Positions 36,496 to 46,069 of a stretch of DNA of 62,891 nt are shown piece after piece. Location of the stretch: IMG/VR virus record IMGVR_UViG_3300027754_000089, positions 1 through 62,891 of that record. One strand, given 5' to 3'. A program made the position numbers and the translations under genes. The notes beneath the pieces were generated by a model. The model made no database searches. It was not told where the DNA came from and worked only from the letters and a program-made list of their open reading frames with translations. The stretch's first letter is position 1. The number at the start of each line of letters is the position of its first letter. Origin of the DNA: a virus.

Positions 36496-36784
36496 AGAAC
36501 ACCGTTATACCAGTCACAGTACCCGTACTTGTTGTCAAATACAACCCAGTGGAAGCCAAAATACCTTCTCCGGGAATTAACACGGAAGTCGTATTTGGTG
36601 TGCCAAGGCTTGCTATGTCCATTGTGTATAAAACCTCAGCCGAAGCACCACCATCTCGAATTTCAAACGTGGCTGCTGTACTGGCTTTCGGAGCCACAAC
36701 AAAACCACGTAAACGAGTACGCCCTGTATAGTAAGAACCAGCCGCACTAAGGTGTGCGCTTTTAACGTCTGTTTGCATCGTCAT
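36488..36784 (-). CDS. Beta-rich structural protein, 98 aa
   Basis: Alternating hydrophobic/polar strands with Thr, Gly and Ser (RGFVVAPKASTAATFEIRDG and similar), consistent with a capsid-decoration or minor virion protein. It overlaps the following gene by 8 bp (ATG inside the end of this gene). No motif is known to me. Confidence 0.6.
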   Translation of the reverse strand: MTMQTDVKSAHLSAAGSYYTGRTRLRGFVVAPKASTAATFEIRDGGASAEVLYTMDIASLGTPNTTSVLIPGEGILASTGLYLTTSTGTVTGITVFYG

Positions 36785-36797
36785 GTGATGCTCCTAA

Positions 36798-37331
36798 TTA
36801 GTTCTGTGTGGCAGAAGGCGTTAATGCACCGTTTGAATTGGCTACCATGTAACGGAACGTAATCTGAACAATACCAGCAGTGCTTGGTGAGCCTGTGGTA
36901 AATGTTGGGGTTGCGGACACAATTACGTCAGTACTACCAATACCAATTCCATTGGGAGCTGCGGTACTAGAAGCGCCAGCATAAGCTGTTACTTGGGTGG
37001 TTGTAAGCGTTGGGCTTTGACGACCAGCAGTCAAAATAGTCGTTGAAGGATAATACAAGTTAGCAGTTGTACCGTCCCCAATTGTCATTACTGCGGCTGT
37101 AACTGTGCCTGACAAAGTAGTCAAGGTATCAACAATTACGTCAACAATATGTGAGCCAGCGGGTAATGTAAAACAAGTAATGGCGGTGGCAGAAGTAGCG
37201 CCCACCATGTTTAACTGGACAGTCTGACAAACCAGTGTTGCGCCAGTATTTTGAATCGTACCAGCAGTTGTGCCAGTTGTGTTTTTTACAGTGCCCAATA
37301 ACCAAGGGCCAAGGTGAGTTGCGAATCCCAT
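36798..37331 (-). CDS. Beta-rich structural protein, 177 aa
   Basis: This is a Thr/Ala/Gly/Val-rich beta protein with a YxVANSN-like end, probably a virion surface or decoration protein. It is the first gene after the capsid gene's terminator and has GGAGATCC before the ATG. Confidence 0.6.
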   Translation of the reverse strand: MGFATHLGPWLLGTVKNTTGTTAGTIQNTGATLVCQTVQLNMVGATSATAITCFTLPAGSHIVDVIVDTLTTLSGTVTAAVMTIGDGTTANLYYPSTTILTAGRQSPTLTTTQVTAYAGASSTAAPNGIGIGSTDVIVSATPTFTTGSPSTAGIVQITFRYMVANSNGALTPSATQN

Positions 37332-37435
37332 GAGGATCTCCTTACATACAAGTTAAGCGTATCAGTCGGTATGTCGTCTGCCGGGACAGTTTGATACGCC
37401 GGAAAGCCCGGAATAGTTCTAATATACACCAAAAG

Positions 37436-37459
37436 AAAAGGGGGCACAAGCCCCCTTTT
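37436..37459 (-). terminator. Intrinsic terminator after the major capsid gene
   Basis: A perfect 10-bp stem, AAAAGGGGGC paired with GCCCCCTTTT around a 4-nt ACAA loop, lies directly downstream of the capsid gene; on the minus strand it is followed by CTTTT. A strong stop here would raise capsid output relative to the genes below. The gap 37332-37467 has no other clear signal, though a minor promoter could lie in it. Confidence 0.75.
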
Positions 37460-37467
37460 CTACTCTA

Positions 37468-38376
37468 TCAAGAACCTGCTGATCCCCAGATTCCCAATGG
37501 GTCTGACCAACCGAATGAATAACGCTCACGAGCTTTGTAACGGACGTTGCCCGTGTCGAAGTCTCCATCCATTGAGTTAACCAAAGCCATACGCTCAAAG
37601 TGCTTCAAGCCGTTAGGTACGTCAGTCGTCAAATACCAACCGTTTGAATCGGTCAAGAAGTGATTAACACAGTAACCTTCAGGGATTGCGCCCATTTGTT
37701 TCAATGCGTTGATGTCATTGTCAGTAGTGCCGACGCGGAGTTCGGTATCTAACAGACGTTTTGCAACGAACATTAAAGCTGGGGGAACAATCAGCTTACG
37801 TGGTTTAGCGGCGATCAAAAGTCCACGCTCATCTGTCCAAGCAGCGATCTGAATAACGGCGGCTTCCAAGGAAGTCTCGTTCAAATCAACTTGGGTTGTA
37901 GGAGTGTTGGAGTTTGTACCACCGTTCACCAATGGGTGAGCAGTATTGAACAAAGAAACATTGTCGCCACCAAGGTAAGCCGCGCTGAAACCGTTATTGA
38001 CAACGGAAGCAGCTTTAACTTGCTTGGTGTACGCCATAGCACGGGCCAACGCTTTGGTATAACGTGCAGACAATGAGTCATACAAGTTATCTTCCACAGC
38101 TTCTTCAGTGATGGAGAAGCCTAAAGCAATAGTCTCGTGGTTATAGCGAGCCGTGAAAGCTTCTTGCGCATTGTCATAAGCAATGGAAGAACCTTCATTT
38201 TTAACAGGAGCAGCGGAGAAACCAGCAAGCTTGGTCTCTTCTTCAAAGCTACGCTCAGATTTCTCTGTTTCGTAAAACTCTTTATGCTCTTCGCCGTAAC
38301 GTGCATACTCTAAACCGAACAATGCGTTCAAGCCTGGGAGTAACTCTTTTAATAGTTGTGCGCGGGAAATAGCCAT
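37468..38376 (-). CDS. Major capsid protein (HK97 fold, Mu gpT-like)
   Basis: The product has 302 residues. The N-terminus is helical and charged, then the sequence carries the Mu gpT-like pattern (an AYTKQVKAASVVNNGF helix, the TAHPLVNGGTNSN loop, KPRKLIVPPALMFVAKRLLD). It sits after the scaffold and a beta-rich protein and is followed by a terminator, which is the expected arrangement for a highly expressed capsid protein. There is no N-terminal delta domain with a protease site, so scaffold-dependent assembly is likely. Confidence 0.85.
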   Translation of the reverse strand: MAISRAQLLKELLPGLNALFGLEYARYGEEHKEFYETEKSERSFEEETKLAGFSAAPVKNEGSSIAYDNAQEAFTARYNHETIALGFSITEEAVEDNLYDSLSARYTKALARAMAYTKQVKAASVVNNGFSAAYLGGDNVSLFNTAHPLVNGGTNSNTPTTQVDLNETSLEAAVIQIAAWTDERGLLIAAKPRKLIVPPALMFVAKRLLDTELRVGTTDNDINALKQMGAIPEGYCVNHFLTDSNGWYLTTDVPNGLKHFERMALVNSMDGDFDTGNVRYKARERYSFGWSDPLGIWGSAGS

Positions 38377-38389
38377 TTTATATTACTCC

Positions 38390-39253
38390 TTATACACCAG
38401 TAGTATTGTTCATGCTATGGAAGTTTCCGTTCCATGTCACTAATACTTCAGGGAAGCCAACAAAACTCACTGATTGTGAGGCAATAGTAACTGCGGAGTT
38501 TAAAGTCAATGTTGTTGAATTGACGTTAGTGACCGTAATATAGTTACCTTGAGCACATCCAGTACCTGTAGCAATTACTTGCATACCAGCCAAAATTGCG
38601 CTGTTTGCTGCACCTAAAGTCAAGGTTGCTGAAGAACCTGAAGTAGAAGCAGTAGCAGAAACAACAACGGCGCTTTCAGAAACAACACCAATAACACGGA
38701 AAGGTGCTGCGGCTGTAACACGCGTGTTACCTGTACCGTTAGAAACAACACCACCTGTTAAGGCAAGGTATGAATCACCAGTAGTTGTAGAACCAAGGTT
38801 GGCTGTCAATGGGTACATATTACTACCAACAAAAGCTGGGTTCACATAACCGACAGTTACGTTGAGTGTATTAGCCAGAGAAGTAGCTTGACCAGCAACA
38901 ACAGCTTTAAACACAACGCGAGGATCATCAATTACGTAAGCAACAGCATTGTTTGATACGGTACTTGCAGGCCAGTATTGACTCTGAATGATTTGACCCA
39001 TTGAGTTTGTATATTGGCAACCAAGAAAAACACCTATCGTACCTGCAATTGCGGCAGTGGGACTTGATGCGGCAGAATAGCTACATGTAACAATTGAACC
39101 ATTTGCGGTCAACTGAACAATATCGCCATAGTACAAATTGGTACCGTAACCAGTAGCAATAGTGTACATACTGGTGGAACCAACATATGCTAAACCACCA
39201 TACTCTTTCAGTGGTTTTAGCCCGTAGGGGGCTGAGACGCTTGGATAAGCCAT
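38390..39253 (-). CDS. Probable capsid-associated beta protein (decoration or head protein), 287 aa
   Basis: This is a Thr/Ala/Val/Ser-rich beta protein, with the N-terminus SAPYGLKPLKEYGGLAYVGS and a C-terminal domain rich in short strands. It lies between the scaffold-side 150-aa gene and the capsid gene. A head decoration or fibre-like surface role is plausible; no specific family was recognised. Confidence 0.65.
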   Translation of the reverse strand: MAYPSVSAPYGLKPLKEYGGLAYVGSTSMYTIATGYGTNLYYGDIVQLTANGSIVTCSYSAASSPTAAIAGTIGVFLGCQYTNSMGQIIQSQYWPASTVSNNAVAYVIDDPRVVFKAVVAGQATSLANTLNVTVGYVNPAFVGSNMYPLTANLGSTTTGDSYLALTGGVVSNGTGNTRVTAAAPFRVIGVVSESAVVVSATASTSGSSATLTLGAANSAILAGMQVIATGTGCAQGNYITVTNVNSTTLTLNSAVTIASQSVSFVGFPEVLVTWNGNFHSMNNTTGV

Positions 39254-39269
39254 TTAAGGACTCCTTAAG

Positions 39270-39722
39270 TTATTTAGAACCAGAACCAAACCCAGATCCG
39301 CGACTGACTGTTGACTTGCGGTCAGAGAACAGCGGCATCCTTGGATCATTGTTTCGCATAAAGTGATTGTCAACTGAGTCCATCTGATTTTGCGCTTGTT
39401 TGTTGAAATACTCGTCACGGGCTTTGGCTTGTTCAGAAGGTTGTTTGCATAGCATCAACCCACCAATCTCGACGTTGCCTGTCTTTTCATTCGCCTCAAG
39501 CATAAGCTCTGGATGGTCTACTGCCTTCACTGGCACCCAGCCATCGCGCATCTTACGAGACACGTTGGTTGGATCGGCTTGTCCCATAATATGCGTCGCT
39601 ATCCAGCGATAGACATATCCGGGTTCCGGTGTCGGATCGGGCAGTGTGCTCGATGGTGTATATACATACCGAGCGTTTTTGTCGCGTGAAGTTGTGTCAC
39701 GATTTGATCTGTTATCAGCCAT
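39270..39722 (-). CDS. Hypothetical head-region protein, 150 aa
   Basis: An Asp/Arg-rich N-terminus, a compact middle (YVYRWIATHIMGQADPTNV, EIGGLMLCKQPSEQA) and a disordered Ser/Gly-rich end. Its start overlaps the scaffold gene stop by 8 bp. Placement in the capsid gene group suggests a structural or assembly role. Confidence 0.6.
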   Translation of the reverse strand: MADNRSNRDTTSRDKNARYVYTPSSTLPDPTPEPGYVYRWIATHIMGQADPTNVSRKMRDGWVPVKAVDHPELMLEANEKTGNVEIGGLMLCKQPSEQAKARDEYFNKQAQNQMDSVDNHFMRNNDPRMPLFSDRKSTVSRGSGFGSGSK

Positions 39723-40659
39723 TTTGAGCCTCCAATTTAGCTACTTGTGCAGCGTATTGCTGCGGGGTTAATCCAAACTTTTTTGCCAACGCAACTTGCG
39801 TGGTAGTTAGTTTGACCTTTCCTGCGGACGTAGAACGACCAGCAGGCGCAACAACAGTTGAGGGCCGTCTATTGACTTCAACAGATTTTTTGTCTTCAGA
39901 ACCACCGAATACTTCAGGGAACTTCGACTTTATGCGAGCATCAATTTGCTCGAAATACTCATCATTGCGGGGGTCTACACCTCCGTTGACTAGTTTTTGA
40001 TGCAGTCCTAGTGCGTAACTGGTAACTTCCTCAAACCCCGATGCACCAAACCACTGGTTTTTTGCCTGCCAGCGCAGTGACTTTTCGTCTGGTTGAACCT
40101 TTTGAGGTTGGGTATACTGCGTTTGTACCTCATTCCTTTCCTCTTGTAAAGGGGGAACACGATAATTTTTTACAGTTTCTAGTTGCATTTTAGCATCAGT
40201 CAAGGCTTCTTGAGCTGCAATGATGGCGTCTGTGTCAAATGCTTCTTGAGCTTCTTTGTATTGTTTGCGAGCCAACGTAAGGTCTGCTTCTGCTTTTTCC
40301 TTAGCGGAACTAACAAATGCTTCTTGCCCTACATTAACGCTCTTTTTAAGACTTTTATTCTCGTCTATCAGTTGTTGTGCAAGACGCTCAAGTTCTTGTC
40401 GCTCACGTTCTACCGAGTCTGCTCTACGGCGTTCATCATGTCTAGCGTGTGTCAACTCTTTGATACGTTTTTTAACACCGTCTGAATAACTGTCAAGTTC
40501 GTCATCGCTTGGGTCTTCAACTTCCCTGTTCAAGGGCTGGCGGCCACGATCACGTTCAGGGGTATCGTCAACAATTTCAATATCAACGTCTTCACCTTCA
40601 ATTTCGATGTCAATCTTTTTGTCTTCGATTTCATCGGGAAACTTGAATTTATCTTCCAT
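39715..40659 (-). CDS. Scaffolding protein
   Basis: The product has 314 residues, very charged and mostly coiled coil (about 60-175; Glu/Arg/Lys/Gln-rich), with an acidic N-terminus of DIEIEGEDVDIEIVDD type and a basic, short C-terminal helix-turn-helix-like end (KVKLTTTQVALAKKFGLTPQ). Charge, helix content and position just before the capsid genes are characteristic of phage internal scaffolds. Confidence 0.75.
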   Translation of the reverse strand: MEDKFKFPDEIEDKKIDIEIEGEDVDIEIVDDTPERDRGRQPLNREVEDPSDDELDSYSDGVKKRIKELTHARHDERRRADSVERERQELERLAQQLIDENKSLKKSVNVGQEAFVSSAKEKAEADLTLARKQYKEAQEAFDTDAIIAAQEALTDAKMQLETVKNYRVPPLQEERNEVQTQYTQPQKVQPDEKSLRWQAKNQWFGASGFEEVTSYALGLHQKLVNGGVDPRNDEYFEQIDARIKSKFPEVFGGSEDKKSVEVNRRPSTVVAPAGRSTSAGKVKLTTTQVALAKKFGLTPQQYAAQVAKLEAQNG

Positions 40660-40668
40660 GATTTTCCT

Positions 40669-41103
40669 TTAAGCGCGGGTAATCCCACGAGGGTCTTGCA
40701 CAACACATTCAACTTGGTCATCATTGATTACTCTGAATTCCTTGCCAAATATCTTCAATCGCGTACCTGTGTAGGTACGTACCACCACGAAATCCCCTTG
40801 TTTGCACCAAGGCCCACTAGGAAATTTAGCTGTGTCTTTATAGGCGTCTTCTCCTAGCGCCATGACAAACAGCGTGGTTGTACCCATCTGTTCTTGTTTG
40901 GCGTAGTCCATAGGACGCATTAAATCTAACTCCGTGCCATCTAATTTGTTAGATATGTCAGGCACGACGCAGAGTATTTTGTACCCTGTTGGAACGGGCA
41001 AAGCCGTTGCTCTATCTTCTATAGGTATGTCTTCATCAGGCATATCCATAGGAAAAATTTGTTCAGGCAGGCTTACGCCCGGTGGAAGAATAAGATCACT
41101 CAT
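40669..41103 (-). CDS. GroES-like co-chaperonin (gp31-type)
   Basis: The product has 144 residues from the ATG at 41103, which overlaps the preceding stop (ATGAGTGA). The pattern resembles Cpn10: a mobile-loop-like segment and a beta-barrel with PVPTGYKILCVVPD, GDFVVVRTYTGTRLKIFGKEF and a C-terminal VECVVQDP strand. A phage co-chaperonin would adapt the host GroEL for folding the capsid protein, as T4 gp31 does. Its position between portal and scaffold fits capsid folding. The fold is inferred by eye; residue-level confirmation needs structure comparison. Confidence 0.65.
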   Translation of the reverse strand: MSDLILPPGVSLPEQIFPMDMPDEDIPIEDRATALPVPTGYKILCVVPDISNKLDGTELDLMRPMDYAKQEQMGTTTLFVMALGEDAYKDTAKFPSGPWCKQGDFVVVRTYTGTRLKIFGKEFRVINDDQVECVVQDPRGITRA

Positions 41104-41290
41104 TGGCTTTTTCAACTTTCTCAAGCAGGTCAATTAAATAACGCTCTGCAATGGCTAGACCCGAAATAACACCACAGAGTTTTTGATATTCATCGAAAGT
41201 GCGACATTGACCCCCAGCGATATCATCGCAATAGTTGTTCATGTCGGTGCGTATTTGTTCGCGCAATACGCGTGCGAAGTCTTGGATCAT
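41096..41290 (-). CDS. Small helical protein after the portal gene, 64 aa
   Basis: The product is entirely helical in appearance with two cysteines; the order RVLREQIRTDMNNYCDDIAGG...LIDLLEKVEKANE is typical of small proteins that follow portal genes in related phages. It overlaps both neighbours by 4-8 bp. Function is unknown. Confidence 0.65.
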   Translation of the reverse strand: MIQDFARVLREQIRTDMNNYCDDIAGGQCRTFDEYQKLCGVISGLAIAERYLIDLLEKVEKANE

Positions 41291-43797
41291 TTAGGTACTT
41301 TCTCCTTTGGTTGCCGCGTGTTTGCGGCATGTTGAAGCGCAGTGGTTCTTGCTTGTAACTCCATCTGTGCTTTATTCTTGGCAATGTCAGCGCCCATTTG
41401 GACGCCCATTCGTTCTTGTTCAGATTGAGCTTTGGCTTGGCTTTCTTTGATTTGCGCGCCAACACGTAAGGCATCCAACTCCAACTGACCTTGAACTTTC
41501 TGTTCTTCAAGCTTTTGCTTGTCTGCGTCTCTTGCCAAATCTCCAGTAATCTTGATACCTTTGAGTTCAACTTCTTTCTGACGAATAGCCAAGTCTTGTT
41601 GTTGCATCTGCACCAAAGGATCCTGCATCTGTTGCTGGGCTTGCTGTTGTGCCGCTTGTGCCTGATCTTGTTGCAACACTTGATTGGCCGCTTGCGCCAT
41701 CATGGAAGACAGAGCCAACTCCAACTGTGGTGAAAGCTTCTCGTCTTCGGGAGGCATAGGCATACCCAACTGTTGCTCCACTTTTTGCCTGTACATATAT
41801 CCAGCATGTTCAGCCATATGCGCTTGTACAGCAGCCATCATTTGTTGCGCCATTGGGTTTTGTCCAATCACTTGCATGATGGCGGGGTTCTGCATCAAGG
41901 ACATGTGTACGCTGATATGCGCTTGGTGATCCTGATACATAAACGCTTTTAGGGGTTTACCTTTAAGAGCCTGCATATTCTCAGACACGGGGTCTGTTGG
42001 TTTCTGGTCATCTGGCAGGGGCACAAGCTTCTCAGCATTCTTAATGCCCAACACATCCAACATTGACCTGTGCAACTGTGGCAAGTCATAAATTTGAGGC
42101 GCCATCTGCGCCATCTGGATCACGGCCTGATACTGCACCACGCGTTGACTCATCGTTGCGGCATTTGGGTCACTTACGGGAATGACGTCCACCAAGTCGT
42201 AATCTTCCTTCTTGGCTTTCTTTGAACCATACTCAGGCTCATACGTGTAGGAAGTATCCGTGTAATCCCGTATGAGGTTTTTGATGAGCTTTAACTCTTG
42301 CTTTAAAGCAAAGTGCACACGCGCTTGGACTGCGGTCAATACTTTCAACTGGCGCTCAAGGAGGGCAAGCGTTGTACCTACAGGTGCTTGGCTAGACATG
42401 TCACTGATGTTCATGTCTGCTGTTGCCGCAAATCTTCTGCCTTCTTCAACAATCTGGTTCATCAAATTGAACAGTACGTTGCTAGGTTCTTTGTAAGGCA
42501 GCGGTAAGATTGAGTCTCTGATGTTGCCAGATGCAACGTCTACGTCCCTGAACTCACCCGGGGCAATCGGCGTGTCATCACCCTTGATGCGAAGTCCTCG
42601 GGACTTAAGACCGCCGGGGAGATTGGAGAGGGTGCCTGCATCAACAAGTTGACGCATAATGCTTGTAGCGGATTTGGCAAATCCTCCAATGAGGTGAAAG
42701 AGTCCAAAGCCATAGGCTCCAAAGCCGGGGATGTATTGGTAGTGGACAAAGTGTTGTCGTTTGAGTTTGAGCTCATCTCCCTCTTCCCAGTTCCGCCTAA
42801 TAGATAAGACTTCATTGCTTCCTTTGATTAGGGTTACGACGTATGGTAAACCAATGCCGGTCTCTTCGCCATCTTCATCTTCGTCTTTGTAGCCTTCCAA
42901 GTCCAAGTCAACGTGGCACTCATACAAAGTGTAGCGGTCATCGTTTAAGTCGCTAAAGCCTGTCTCTTTGTCCTTGGCTTGCTTGATGTCGTTTCTTTCT
43001 TTTGTAGGTTCTGCTAACTCTACGTCAAGATAGAACCCTGCTTGCTGTAGTTTAAGAATTTCGTTCTTGGTTTTCCTCATCACATGCGTTACACGGTAAC
43101 AAGTGTCCATGTCTGTTGCGCCATATGGAAGCAGCATGTCCTCCGCAGGCACAAACACACTGACCTGACGGCCAAGACCGGGATCGTAGTAGACTTTCTT
43201 AAACGCAGAACCCGTGGCTGGGAGACTCCACAGCATCCTTTCATGTTCGGGACGGAACTCTTTCATGGTCTCCGTCAGCTCATAATTCATGTCGTTCTCG
43301 ACATTGGTGGCTTTTTCTTTTAACTCTGGCGTCTCTTTACCCAATAGTTTGGTACGTACTGGCCCCTGTGCAGGGAATGTTTCTGTAATGGTCTCGGCTT
43401 GGAAGCGCACAACGGCCTCAGTAATCATAGGGTGGAACACGCCACACGCGCCGTCCCAAGGTTCTGTCCGGTTCTCAATCTGTAACCCAAGAAGCTTTAG
43501 TCCTTCTGTGTAGGCTTTCTCCCACTCTTTACGCGAACCACGGTCTTGGTCAATGTCAGAGTCCAAATCTCCTGCCAAAGAAGACAAAGCGCCTTCGTCC
43601 ATGTACTCGGCCAAGTTATCGCCAAAGCCTTCTTCATCGTCTTCACCGGGTTTGAGCTTGATCTCCATGTCCCCCGCTTTGATGCTGACTTCTTCAGGAT
43701 CAACGATCTCAATCTCTAAAGGTTCTTCTTCCTCAGCCAAAGCGTCTATGCCTTGCGGTGCTTGATACAGGGATTTGTCAAAATTACTTGTTGCCAT
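41287..43797 (-). CDS. Portal protein
   Basis: This is an 836-residue portal of the large (P22/T7-like) type. An acidic N-terminal 70 residues precede the helical/beta body; segments such as TEPWDGACGVFHPMITEAVV, WSLPATGSAFKKVYYDPGLG and FVHYQYIPGFGAYGFGLFHL are typical of podovirus portals. The C-terminal 200 residues (about 630-836) are a Gln/Ala/Met-rich helical barrel segment. The portal forms the dodecameric DNA channel and terminase docking site. It is directly after the terminase genes. Confidence 0.88.
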   Translation of the reverse strand: MATSNFDKSLYQAPQGIDALAEEEEPLEIEIVDPEEVSIKAGDMEIKLKPGEDDEEGFGDNLAEYMDEGALSSLAGDLDSDIDQDRGSRKEWEKAYTEGLKLLGLQIENRTEPWDGACGVFHPMITEAVVRFQAETITETFPAQGPVRTKLLGKETPELKEKATNVENDMNYELTETMKEFRPEHERMLWSLPATGSAFKKVYYDPGLGRQVSVFVPAEDMLLPYGATDMDTCYRVTHVMRKTKNEILKLQQAGFYLDVELAEPTKERNDIKQAKDKETGFSDLNDDRYTLYECHVDLDLEGYKDEDEDGEETGIGLPYVVTLIKGSNEVLSIRRNWEEGDELKLKRQHFVHYQYIPGFGAYGFGLFHLIGGFAKSATSIMRQLVDAGTLSNLPGGLKSRGLRIKGDDTPIAPGEFRDVDVASGNIRDSILPLPYKEPSNVLFNLMNQIVEEGRRFAATADMNISDMSSQAPVGTTLALLERQLKVLTAVQARVHFALKQELKLIKNLIRDYTDTSYTYEPEYGSKKAKKEDYDLVDVIPVSDPNAATMSQRVVQYQAVIQMAQMAPQIYDLPQLHRSMLDVLGIKNAEKLVPLPDDQKPTDPVSENMQALKGKPLKAFMYQDHQAHISVHMSLMQNPAIMQVIGQNPMAQQMMAAVQAHMAEHAGYMYRQKVEQQLGMPMPPEDEKLSPQLELALSSMMAQAANQVLQQDQAQAAQQQAQQQMQDPLVQMQQQDLAIRQKEVELKGIKITGDLARDADKQKLEEQKVQGQLELDALRVGAQIKESQAKAQSEQERMGVQMGADIAKNKAQMELQARTTALQHAANTRQPKEKVPK

Positions 43798-43805
43798 GAT
43801 TGTCC

Positions 43806-44531
43806 TTAAATTAATTTAGTGCGACCGCCTTGACGGTAGTTGTCTGGCAATGTTATTGTAGGGCCTTTGCCTCTTGTAGCTTCTAACAATTCCATTTCAT
43901 TGCCGCCCAACGTCCCCGGAGTTAAACCCAAAGGTAAAAAACTCTCACCAATATCTCTAGCGGCTTTTCTGTATTCTCCTGCGCTTGCTGCGCCCGCACC
44001 GCCAAGTAAAGCGGCTGCTACGCCCGCTTTACCACCTAAACCTTTTAGTCTTTCTGGTCTAGGATGTACTTCAGTAATAGCATTACCCCAATGTATATTT
44101 TTACCTGATGAACCTACGGGGCTTTCGCTTCCATAAATTTCTACGGGATGTAAACCAACTTTTGGTTGTACTGCATAGGGCGCTTGCACCATTGTTGTTC
44201 CGGCTTTTTTAGGGCCGTAGTCCTCCATTAACTGTAAAGCCACCTTGCCTGTGGGCTTTCCGTTTTCTAAAACGGGGACAAATTTTGTACCCATTTCTGC
44301 ATTTTGATATAAGCCAGCTATATTGTTAACATCTTTTGGATCCATGAACACCGTTTTTACAGAACGCGGTTGAACGCCTGTAGAAGTATCTTTGTGATTT
44401 GCACCACTTCTGTTGCGTGTTGTTGTGCTATCTGTGTGGTGTGCGTAAGTAGAACCACGACCCGTTTTAAATACGGACGCTATATCATCTGTTCCTGTAG
44501 GTAACTTAAACAACGAATCATAATCAGCCAT
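43806..44531 (-). CDS. Hypothetical protein between portal and terminase, 241 aa
   Basis: A Thr/Asp/Ser-rich N-terminal half, a central segment with Gly/Pro and beta character, an Ala/Gly-rich hydrophobic stretch (about 168-186) and a C-terminus ending PTITLPDNYRQGGRTKLI. No enzymatic motif is visible. The location implies a packaging or head-vertex role. It could be a minor internal protein given the Gly-Gly motif at its end. Confidence 0.55.
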   Translation of the reverse strand: MADYDSLFKLPTGTDDIASVFKTGRGSTYAHHTDSTTTRNRSGANHKDTSTGVQPRSVKTVFMDPKDVNNIAGLYQNAEMGTKFVPVLENGKPTGKVALQLMEDYGPKKAGTTMVQAPYAVQPKVGLHPVEIYGSESPVGSSGKNIHWGNAITEVHPRPERLKGLGGKAGVAAALLGGAGAASAGEYRKAARDIGESFLPLGLTPGTLGGNEMELLEATRGKGPTITLPDNYRQGGRTKLI

Positions 44532-44539
44532 GATTGTCC

Positions 44540-46069
44540 TTAATAGTATGCAGCGTGACGACTACGGAAAATAGACGGCTCGTCCTTTTCGTCTGAGTCT
44601 AACGAAATAAAGCCACCTTGCCTATAGCGAAGTAATGCTTGCGATGTTGTATCTACATAGTCGTCGTGCTCTCCTACAGGGAAAGACGCAACTTCTTCTA
44701 TCACTTCTCTGGCCCAGCGTGTGTCTGGTGCCCAGATTTTTCCTGAGCTGAATAGATCTGCCACGGCGTTGAGGCGCACCATCTTGTCATTACCTCGGCT
44801 AGGGCTGAACTCTTGAACAGGGATTCCCATACTGCGTAGCTCTTGGATAAGCGGCGCTCCTGCCGCCTTCTTTTCAACAATGAACGCATCGGGTTCCCAC
44901 TCCTTGTAATGTTTCAACGCCACTTGTTTCAATTCAGGAAATGCCATTCTATCCTTGAACGCGTCAAGGAGTATGACCTGTGGGCTGTCGTTTTCTTCTT
45001 CGTTGTAAAAAACTCCCCACGTTGTGCACGCACTGTAGTCAGAGTTGTTCTTGGTCTCAAACGCCGTATCCCAAGACTGTATGACGTACTCACACTTGGG
45101 TGGCTCGTCTGCTGTCCAGATGCGCCAATGCTTTCTGGAAATAATAGCGCTGTTGTCTGATGTGGGTTGCTGCATGTACTGGGCGTTCCAGTACTTTGGA
45201 TCCAAAGATGCTTTTGTTTTCTCAAGGGCTTCAATCGGCCACTGCTCTGGCCATAGGGATTTACCCGAAGGCAGTATTGCAGGCAACTCTACAATATCCC
45301 AAGTTTCCGCTTCAGGGTTTTTGGTTTGGTAATCAAGCAGTTTGCCCGTCAGATCTAGGAGCGACCAGCGCGTCATAATCACAATAATTGCCCCACCCGG
45401 CATCAAACGCTGCAACGGGCCCGTTTGAAACCATGACCATGCCGAGTCAAAAGCCAAACGACTGTTGGTTTTTACATCTTGCTCAGAATGAGGGTCGTCA
45501 ATAACAAACAAATCAGCGCCACGGCCAGCCAAAGCGCCGCCAACACCGGCTGCGTAGTATTGTCCACCAGCCGCAGTAGACCATTTACCAGCCGCCTTCT
45601 GATCCTCCGCAATGAGTGTGTTAGGAAAAATATCACGGTATTCCTCCGAATCAATTAAATTACGCACTCTGCGTCCAAAATCTTCTGAGAGTCCAGCGGT
45701 GTGGGTTCCCATGATGATCTTCTTCTCAGGAAACTTGCCTAAAAAATAAGCAGGAAACAAATAAGATGAAAACTCAGATTTTCCATGACGCGGTGCAATA
45801 TTTATGATTACGCGTTTTTTTGTTCCGCTGATGACATCTTCAAATATTTTGGCTAATTTCCTGTGATGTGGCCCCGTTTTAAAGCCGGGGTATACGGCGT
45901 TGGCAAACCCTAGAATGCTGTTCTGAGATGCAATGAGGCTGGCACGTTTCTCTTGGGCGTCAATGTCTTGGAGCAATTCCAGCTTCTCCTCCTTTGACAT
46001 GCGTGGGAGGTTTTGGGTAATGAGCTTGGACTCAAGTGGCGTCAGGCTCGTGATCTTGCTCAAGTCCAT
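44540..46069 (-). CDS. terL: Terminase large subunit
   Basis: The product has 509 residues and is the DNA packaging motor. Its N-terminal ATPase has a deviant Walker A, APRHGKS (92-98, Lys97), and Walker B LFVIDDPH (Asp191, Asp192). The C-terminal RNase H-like nuclease has QSWDTAF (Asp334), FIVEKK (Glu399) and HDDYVDT (Asp469, Asp470, Asp473). A coupling region TRWSLLDL lies near 233-240. It overlaps the small subunit gene by 38 bp. Both catalytic centres appear complete. Confidence 0.95.
   Translation of the reverse strand: MDLSKITSLTPLESKLITQNLPRMSKEEKLELLQDIDAQEKRASLIASQNSILGFANAVYPGFKTGPHHRKLAKIFEDVISGTKKRVIINIAPRHGKSEFSSYLFPAYFLGKFPEKKIIMGTHTAGLSEDFGRRVRNLIDSEEYRDIFPNTLIAEDQKAAGKWSTAAGGQYYAAGVGGALAGRGADLFVIDDPHSEQDVKTNSRLAFDSAWSWFQTGPLQRLMPGGAIIVIMTRWSLLDLTGKLLDYQTKNPEAETWDIVELPAILPSGKSLWPEQWPIEALEKTKASLDPKYWNAQYMQQPTSDNSAIISRKHWRIWTADEPPKCEYVIQSWDTAFETKNNSDYSACTTWGVFYNEEENDSPQVILLDAFKDRMAFPELKQVALKHYKEWEPDAFIVEKKAAGAPLIQELRSMGIPVQEFSPSRGNDKMVRLNAVADLFSSGKIWAPDTRWAREVIEEVASFPVGEHDDYVDTTSQALLRYRQGGFISLDSDEKDEPSIFRSRHAAYY

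Noticed and set aside
40183-40485. Plus-strand Cys/Phe-rich open frame inside the scaffold gene
   Set aside because: Antisense of a coiled-coil gene, a common shadow of Glu/Lys-rich codons.
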